The notes under the pieces were generated by a model. That model had not been told where the DNA came from and did not search any database. It worked only from the letters and a program-made list of their open reading frames with translations. Of a DNA stretch of 64,000 nucleotides, positions 55,901-64,000 are shown piece after piece (the stretch's first letter is position 1; each line of letters opens with the position of its first letter). Origin of the DNA: Prunella strophiata (taxonomy: Eukaryota > Chordata > Aves > Passeriformes > Prunellidae); NCBI GenBank assembly GCA_036583965.1, contig JAZBQD010000013.1:6798144-6862143 (forward strand), written 5' to 3'. A program made the position numbers and the translations under genes.

Positions 55901-58900
55901 GTCTGGGGGTTTACAGTGCTCAGCTGTGTGCTGCAGAGTGCTCAAAGTGTTCCTCACCACGCTCCTTCCCCTTTCCTGTGCTCAAACAGCTCAGAGAGCA
56001 GCAGCTCCTCTGAGGCACAGCCCTGGCTGCCACCTGCAGCACCTGCTGAAAGGAAGGACAATATTGCTTAGGGATGACTCATAGGAACCTTAAACCTACT
56101 CTGTTACAAGCAGGAATTGCAGCTTCCTGAGGCAGACACACATGATCCCAGTGCACCAAGTTCCACCTAGGCTTTTGGCCTTTTCTGAGCACCTGGCAAT
56201 GCCCCAGCCCTGTTGGCTCATTCTGGGGTGCACTGGACTATCCCTGTTTCACCTGAGTGGGTTTTGCTTAAGCAGGTGAGGCCCAAATGAATACATTTTG
56301 GGGAAGAGTGACTGGGAACCAGTAGGTGTTTAATCTGTGCTTTTTCAACAGTGCTGTTCCTCACAACAGTGGTTTGTACTGGCTTACAGGACACACCTGC
56401 ACAGGAGAGAGGAGGGAGTGAGAGGTAGAGTGAATCTGAGTGCTTTGGTCACTGTTGTAGATTTTCATTTAGCATTGGCAGTTTCAGAAAGGTGCTCAGA
56501 GGCTGGCAGGGAGATTTTGCTCCCCAGGAATGAGGCATGAGAGACCTTCCTTTGAAGTCTTTGGGCAGGAAGAAAGCAAGTCTGTCCTGCTGCCTCCTGT
56601 TTTGTTTCTGGGGTGAAATGTGATCCAGAGTGACCAGAGACAGGTGGGCAGTGTCAGAGGTCCAAAAGAAGAGGCTAATAAAAAATCAGATCCTAAGGCT
56701 TAAACGTTTTTTACACACATGCCAAGCTTTATAAAAAGCCTGTCCTTCATTAGCTATTTTAAAACACATTAGAAAAATGAAGTGACTCCCATGTGCCTGT
56801 TGGTGACTTTAATTCTTTCTGTATACAAGCAATTTCATTGATTTAAGGTAGTGCAAAAGAGTATTTGAAATTTTAGTGGAACTGATGTGTCTCTTTGTGT
56901 CATACTGAAAGAATTATGAATACTTGAATGAGCAAATAATGCAAAGGATTGAAGTTGTCATGGTATTTAACACAAGAAAGGAGACCTAGTTACAATATGG
57001 GTTTTCTGCATACCTGGTCTGTCACTGAACAGCAAATATGTACAGAACAAATTAATTTTTTTTTATTTGGCTCATTTTCTTTCATCTGCAAGAAAAAAAG
57101 TGATAAACTGCACTACAATGATTACCAGTCTCATTCCTGTAGCTGTGTTAACAGCTAATCTTTGTAAATGGGTGCTAGCATGGATGGAGAACAAAACTGG
57201 AAATCCTGTGTTATAATTTGCAGCTTCTTTGATCACTGGTGTTTACTGCATGATTTTTATATTCTAGTTATAAAACTTGAAAATGCAGGTTCTCAGAAAG
57301 TTACGTTCTTAATGAAAAGTGAATTAGCTTGCTGGAAGTTTGTCTGTCCTTTTTATCTCCTCTGTGGTGAAAGGGAGTAAGTTCTAGGCCTTGATAAACT
57401 CTTGTGCCAAGTGTTCTTTTGAAAACAAAAAAGATATTATGGCCCATAGTTATTTTCAGCATAACCTTGTTTGGAAAGCAAACAGAACTTCAAATTAAGT
57501 AATTCCTCTCCATAGATTAAAGACATGTGGGTTTTCTTCTCCCCTGTTTATTGCCTACATGTTCAGTGCTTCAGCTTACACTAAACTCTTCAGAGCCAGG
57601 ATGCTCTGAGCTAATGAATGAAAATGGTTTTCATTGATTGCTGTGGAAAGAAAAGAACTAACTGGTTTAATTAACTCAAGACTATGCATATCTAGAAGAG
57701 TGACTATTGATCTGCATGTGTTTAATTAAAATAAAGGACTTGCAATTTTTGCAGAACTTGTCACCTCACTTTTTGAGTAGGACTTCAGGGTCGGGGTGTG
57801 CCTTTTCACAGCAGCTCCATTTGCAGACCCTCAAACTGCAGCAGCTGGGACTGGCACCTGGTCATGAGGGAGCAGAGCAAACAGCTCCAGAGAACCACAG
57901 CAGCGTGAAGTGATGCTGTAATTTCTGCTCTTTGTCCTCCTATTTGAGCAGCAAGCTTGTCTGGAAATGAGATGACTAAAGCTGTAGGAAGCCACTGTTT
58001 GTGCTATGTACTACTTCTAAAATAGAACACTTTCAGGGGGGAATCCCTTCTGTCTGACATTCCCAGGTTTCTCCTAGGTTAATGAGACAGGAGATCCAAG
58101 GTATTATTTAATGTCTCTTTTTACTGTTTTTTAGCTTCTGTATTTATTTAGCTCTGTCAAAGTAGTGCAGATCACTTATCCAAATTAGAGCTTTCTGTGT
58201 TGCCACCAAGGCTTGCATTGGATCAAAAACTGCCTGGCTTTCTGCTGCTGGACTAAAGATAGTAGTTGTAATAGTAGTCCTCTTAAAAGATCTTTCAGAT
58301 GCTTCTCAAGCCCTTGGTCAGTATTCCCTGTCTCTAAAACTTGTTTTCCAGGCTTCGATCTGGAAAGCTTCCAAAAGTAAAGAAACTGAACAAATAAAAT
58401 ATGTAGGCTGTGATTCTAACTTTTGCTGGCAACTTTGGGTACTATGTGAATAGGAGGGAAAACATGGGAAAGCAAGACTTCAAGCAGGTGAAATGGGTTC
58501 TGAGTGGAAGACAGAAGCAACCAGTGGAATTACTGAAAAGCTGTGATAGTTTTTGGTTTAGTTTGTTTATGATTGCAGAAGGTGACTTATCCTGTGCTGC
58601 TTCTGAAAAAGTTACCAGACCTCTACACCTTATGGCATCCCTTTACACCCATTGTGTGCCAGCACTGATGGTGGCTTTCCTCAGGTGTGCTGTTGTGGTT
58701 CAGTTCCTGTGTAGCCAGTAGCAGAGAGGGTTGGTTCTGTGCTCTCTCTGCTGTTGGCATCAATTTTTTTGTGAAACTGTGCCCTTAGCCTCCCTTGTGC
58801 ATGAAATCACTGCTCTGAAATTTAAATTGCAGGTTGCAGTGTACCTTAATCGTAATTATCCCCAGCACTTGCACTATGAGACCTTAGGTTTAGTTCTGTG

Positions 58901-61900
58901 AAATTTGCTGTTTGGGTGAAGAAATGCACTTCACACCGAGGGGTTTTTGTGTGCTTAGGCTAAACCAGAATGGTTAAGAAAAAAAAAGTTTTGCCTATCA
59001 GAATCTTCAAGTTCAGTGAGACTAAGCCTTAGGGACTTGAAATGGCGCAACAGGATTGCTTTTGTGGTTGAACTTTTTCTGCCTCTACAAGAGCAGTGGG
59101 GTTTGTGTTCATGGGCAGAGTGCTGCAGTCTCTTGATGTTCACCCTCACAGGGCATGACCTACTGCCTAGGGCCTCTGCCCTGCCCTGAGGTGGCAGCTC
59201 TGCTCACTGAGGAGGAGACATGGGACTCTTTGCCCAGGCTTTGGATCCTGCAGGCAGCAGAAATGAGGGCAGAAGTGGATGTTTCAGAAATAGTGATGTG
59301 TTTTCTCAGTGCTTCTAAAGTGGGCAGTCAGGGAGCTGGGCAGGGGAAGGCAAAGAGCCTGTGAGCACGTGGGTGAGCTGGTTTCAGTCATCTCACAGTG
59401 ACTGCAGTCTTGGTTTGTTTGCAGAGCAGTGTCATCTTGAACTTCTAGCTCTGAGCAATGCCAAGTTCATGTTATGTTGGCAGTGCCCCTTTCACTGTCA
59501 ATGCCAAGGTCCCTGAAAAGTCAGGTTCTGGGGGACAGCACAAGCCTTTTGGGTTCCCATCTGCAAAACCCAGACTGAGATGGAGAGATGATAGCAACTC
59601 CTGGGGTGTTAAAATGATAAATGCTGATGTTAGCAAAACACTCACATGAAGTTAATTATAACAGAACATCCCAGAAGGAGAACAATTCTATATTGAGCAC
59701 AGAATGTGCACAGCATGCAGCGAGTGTGGCCCGAGGCCACATGTTGGCGGGGTACAGTGATCCTGAACAGTACCTGCTCAGCCAGCATGCAGAGCAGCAG
59801 CAGCCCTCTAGGGAATACAGGCAATAAAGAGATTAAATTTGGCCCTCTTGTTACATGCAAGTGGCTTTAAAGATTCATGGACAGTTTTATTCCAGCAGTC
59901 CAATTTTCTGAGCACTTGCCTTTATGCCAGTGTTGTCACTTCAATGTATTTAAAAAATATGAGGGTGAATATGAACTTACAGTGTCAAGTTGCAAAAAGA
60001 AGTGTTGGGCTTGAGGCTGGTTTTTTTCCTCACTCAATTATTAGTCTGAGGAAGGTGAGAAATCCAGTATTATATCTATAAAGTGTGAAAGCTTAAAGGT
60101 TATAAATAACTTGGGTTCCCTTGGATTGATCTGGATTTTTCAATGCATTTTTCTTCTTTATTGTCAAAATCATCACAGCTGATCTTGGAACAAGTAAAAG
60201 ATGGTACTGCATGCAGAAATATTCAGAAAAACACTTCCCCAGGAATTACAGTAAAGTCTATTAATCTTAGCCTACAGCCTATTTTTACAAATAGAATTAT
60301 GGGTTTCAGTTTGTTGTGGTCACATTTCTGCAAGACTATCTTGGATGCTTCTATCTCTCACTTCTAAAAAGGGATTGTATGATGTATTAAGCAGTATCAT
60401 AAATATAAGTCTTATTTTTAAGAACAAAACCTTAGGCCTCCTTGCATTCTCCATGATGTTTAATATTTCACAAGTTTGACTCTTTTGCAATCCTTTATGA
60501 CTTTACAAGTTGTGGTTTTATGGATTAGAGTTCAAAAACTGGTGGATTTTTTATAACTTCAAATAGATTGGGTGAAAGTAATTATTATTCTTTGAAATAA
60601 TTACAAACGTGGCAACTATTTGAGGCAGAAATAACTGGGATTTCAAATTCTTACAGGCAAAGCTATTCATCAATCAAATAAATCAGTCCCTGATGGGAAG
60701 GGGAGAAGGAGTAATCACGTTTTTGTGGCCCAATAAAACAAGGAAGATATTGTGTCCTAAAAGTCCTACGGCACAGATTTAAAATATCTTTTTTCCTCTA
60801 GTACTTTTAAGGATTAGGGAAAAAGAAAAAGCCAAAGTCTATGTCTCTCAGGCTTTGAGATAAGCATAAATAATTTCTTGTCTAAATGTAATTCCCTACA
60901 TTCTCTAAAAATCTTCAGAATTGTTTTTGGCATAAAAAATGTAGTGTGTATGAGAAGACTAAACAGGCAAAAAATCTGGTAACATTTTGGGTTCCATGAA
61001 ATTCCAGTCTTTAAAAATGGCTAAGAAAGGAACTTTATTCCCACAGGAATCAAACTGGGTTTAGTAGCAGCAGTGGGAAGGGTGGACAGGAGTAGAGTGG
61101 GAGGACTTGCCTGCTGGGAAAGTGGTTACAATTCCAGTCTGGAATAGTATAATCAAAATTTCTTTATTCTATAGCAAGAAAGAAGCTTGGGAAGAAAAGA
61201 AATCAAATTGGTTTATATTTAGACTTCTTTATATCCTTATGTTTGTTGGTTTGCATTATGAGAATTGTGGGTTTCTGTCTGTATTGACAGCTGTCGCCTC
61301 CGTGTCTCCTGGCTGCTTGAGCAACCAACCATCTTCTTAAAGCTTGTTCATTTCCCAGAGGGCAGGAGAAAATGTTTGGACCATTTATTTTGAAAGATAA
61401 TTATTGCTCTAAGCAACCGCTTAAAATTGACACTATTACATTGATTTGAGTGTAAACATATGAAAAATGTTATGATACTGAAAAAGAACATTTAGACTGA
61501 GAATGTCTGTCGTGAAACAGTCACAAGTTTTAAATCACTGTTGCTCTAGTAGGAGTCCTGTTTCTTTTCTCTGTAGGATTATGGGTAAAGAGTTCAAATT
61601 TTGATTGTTAGAACTCGAGCTAGAGGAACAGTTCAGGGAAGGATAATTCTACTGTGGGACGACTTTTCTTGGAAAGAAAAGTTCCAGAGTGAAGCACAAT
61701 ATTCTGTAGGATGCCAAGCCACCCTTTCCATAGTCGTGGGATTTTTCAGTTCATCTCCTGCGTGTCAGGAGTTTGCTGTTAATCTAAATTTCATATAAAC
61801 ATTAAATCTGGTTTGGCTGTAGCAAAAAAAACCATAATGAGCTTTGGTCAATGTCAAGATGATCTCCAATACCAAATTAAGCATTGCTTTGACTTCAGGA

Positions 61901-64000
61901 GGGTTTGTAATAGTTTCGTGTGTTTATTGCTTGTCCTCCTTCCTCTCATGTAATTTGTTTGTTGAAATGTAAAAGCCTTGTAAATGTTGAATCATCTCAC
62001 CAGAAAAAAAGATTTTCTAACCTCTTAGAAGAGGAGGAAAAAGGAAGAAAAAGTCTGCACAGTCTACACTTAAAAAAGGATTCTTTTGGCAGACTTTGCA
62101 AATGGAAATGATGCACATGGATCCTTCTGTCTGCTTCCTTGTCTTTCCATGCTGGGTACTGCATGTGTAGAGTTGTTTTAAAGTTCAGCACCACTTAACC
62201 CTCCCTGCCCCCAGTTATGCTTGTTTTCATTAAGTGATAATTTACAACAGGATACGATGAGGTTGTGCAGTCTGGCCACACCTAATCTGTGCTGGGACTC
62301 ACTGACTTCATTCACGGGTAGGTGTGGTGGTTGTTAGACAGTTTGTCACCGCACCCTGGAGTGTTTTATTGCAAACATTAAGTGCTTCAGCTGAAGGAAA
62401 CATCCCTTTTTCTAGCGGAAACAAATGGCAACTTTCTACCTCTAAAAGAACTCATTCCAGGAATGTGTAGTGTAAAAATTTCACAGCCTGGAATAATCAT
62501 TGAACTTGTACCAAATATACAAATAATTGCATGGCTTTTTCCATTGAGTCACAGCATACTGCAATATTTTAAAATAATTATCTTGCTTTGTATAGTTCCA
62601 AATTTTCATCAGATCTTGTGTAGAATGGCTGAAAGGAGGGCTTACACTTCTTTTCTTCATCTGGCATGCAGAGAGGCTCATTTTATTGTGTGAACTTCCT
62701 TGTGGGCAATCCAGAAGGGAAACTGCAGAGCTGTAGAAGTGGAAATATTTTACTTTTTGGCTGGTAGGTTGTTCATGACACAGAGCAACACTGAAGATTA
62801 AAAACAAATAGAGCTCATGTGTATTTCTGGTGCATATCAATGTTAATTGGGTTTTGAGCATCACTTCAGTTTACAACACTCTTTTGCTTGCTGTTAAAAG
62901 AAGCCTCTAACTTGATCAGAAATTGTAAAAAGAAGCCGTTGTGCCTTGCAGAGCAACAGAAATGCCACTGATGAATGACCAGTCTGAGGTATTTTTAAAT
63001 TCAGGCTTGCTGGAGGGAACTGAACTTGGAGTCACTTCCAAGTAATTAAATTAGAAGGAAAGACTTCTTTAAAAATAGTGTAAGGGATGAACCATATTAA
63101 GATGTGCTAGGTTCTTACTGTGAATGCAGCTACACTACTGAAATGATTTCCCTGGGTTATAACTAGGGGAATTGCTTAATACTAACCAGCTGGAGGTGTG
63201 ATTTCCTGTAAAAGTAGGAAAGGACAGAAAATCTAGTTTAAAGCTGATTTGTGACCTTGAGGAAAACAAGATGAGACAAATGATAGAATTTCAGGATGTG
63301 ATGAGCTGCTCATTCCAAGCACGTGGCCACCCACAGGAGATATTTTCCTCTGTCTTTTACTCCATGCTTCATCCTGCCTTGTTGTAAGCCAATGCTGAGG
63401 CTCCAGAACAGTGCAGGGTAGCTGGGCAGCAAGAGCTTCAGTCTCCCTATAGCAAACTTGCTGATCTCTACCTGAACTGAGTTTTAAGCATGGTAGTCAG
63501 GTAGTTGGGGATAGAGGCACAACAAATAAAATCCAGTGAACTTAATAGTTATGTGTTTGTCAAGAGGAATGAGAAGAGAATGACACTGTCTCACAAAGCT
63601 GAGCTGTGATGATGGTCGTCCTGGAAAATGTTGTTCTCTGTAATAATTTTCAGAAGGGGCTGACAGCTTTGATGGCAGGGAAATCTTTTGTTTCATTTAT
63701 TGCTGTCGTCAAAAATCTACTTTTGTTGATGCTATGCTGAAATATCCTTTCCCAAGTCCTTACATCTGTAGTCTCCTTTCCCCAAAAAATTTACACTGAA
63801 GAGAGAACATGCTAAACTGGACTGTCTTGCTGTTTGTCACAGATCAGTCCCATTTCCTAATTTTTTGCTTATAAAATGAGATGTAGAAGCCAAATATGTT
63901 TGCCATGCACATTTGGCATATTGAAGAGGCTATTTTTGTTCTGAGTGGAGGAGTATTAAGAAATCGTGATGGAAAATGTAGAGAGGCAGCAACACTGCAA

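Larger units (their letters stand above)
37816..64000 (+). other. ZDHHC8: First intron of ZDHHC8, at least 26 kb
   Basis: No further ZDHHC8 exon and no other gene was recognised on either strand. Sequence is mostly AT-rich, with the tail of the CpG island at the start, a CR1 fragment near 41340, a hairpin at 43238, poly-T runs, and an LTR-like segment near 52340-52930. Reading frames are short and have no family resemblance. If an independent non-coding gene is nested here I cannot detect it. Confidence 0.6.

Overview
This is vertebrate nuclear DNA, most likely from a bird. All genes are split into small exons with GT-AG introns. The low-repeat, AT-rich non-coding sequence carries two fragments of a CR1 LINE 3' end and one stretch resembling an avian LTR retroelement. 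Gene order and orientation match the conserved block that in human lies at 22q11.21: DGCR8 (+), TRMT2A (-), RANBP1 (+), ZDHHC8 (+). Gene names come from recognising the encoded proteins by eye; no database search was run.

Layout. Positions 243-8400 hold the last 12 coding exons of DGCR8, the RNA-binding partner of Drosha, followed by a long 3' UTR with several poly(A) hexamers, the most distal at 12143. A 1-1.3 kb spacer with a CR1 fragment separates it from the convergent TRMT2A gene (13453-19943, minus), which encodes the cytosolic tRNA m5U54 methyltransferase in 11 coding exons. TRMT2A and RANBP1 diverge from a CpG-island promoter of about 580 bp (19944-20523) with a YY1-like site. RANBP1 (20524-28513) has six coding exons for the Ran-GTP binding protein 1 and a short 3' UTR. 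About 9 kb of AT-rich intergenic DNA follows, then a second CpG island (about 37160-38240) holding the first coding exon of ZDHHC8 (37712-37815). No further exon was found, so 37816-64000 appears to be part of a very long first intron. It contains a CR1 scrap, a perfect hairpin and a decayed LTR-like segment.

Functionally the cluster covers small-RNA biogenesis (DGCR8), tRNA modification (TRMT2A), nuclear transport and mitosis (RANBP1) and palmitoylation (ZDHHC8). These are housekeeping neighbours rather than one pathway; only TRMT2A and RANBP1 share visible regulatory DNA.

The most concrete oddities are two single-base frame disruptions, one in DGCR8 (4362/4363) and one in TRMT2A (15424/15425). 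Exon phases on both sides show the frame should continue, and each looks like a one-base expansion of a short homopolymer, so assembly error is the likeliest cause. Other points are a NAGNAG acceptor in RANBP1, an Ala in place of Pro in the TRMT2A catalytic-loop motif, an overlapping uORF at the ZDHHC8 start, and a perfect-Kozak small ORF in the shared promoter. I found no sign of a wholly new biological system.
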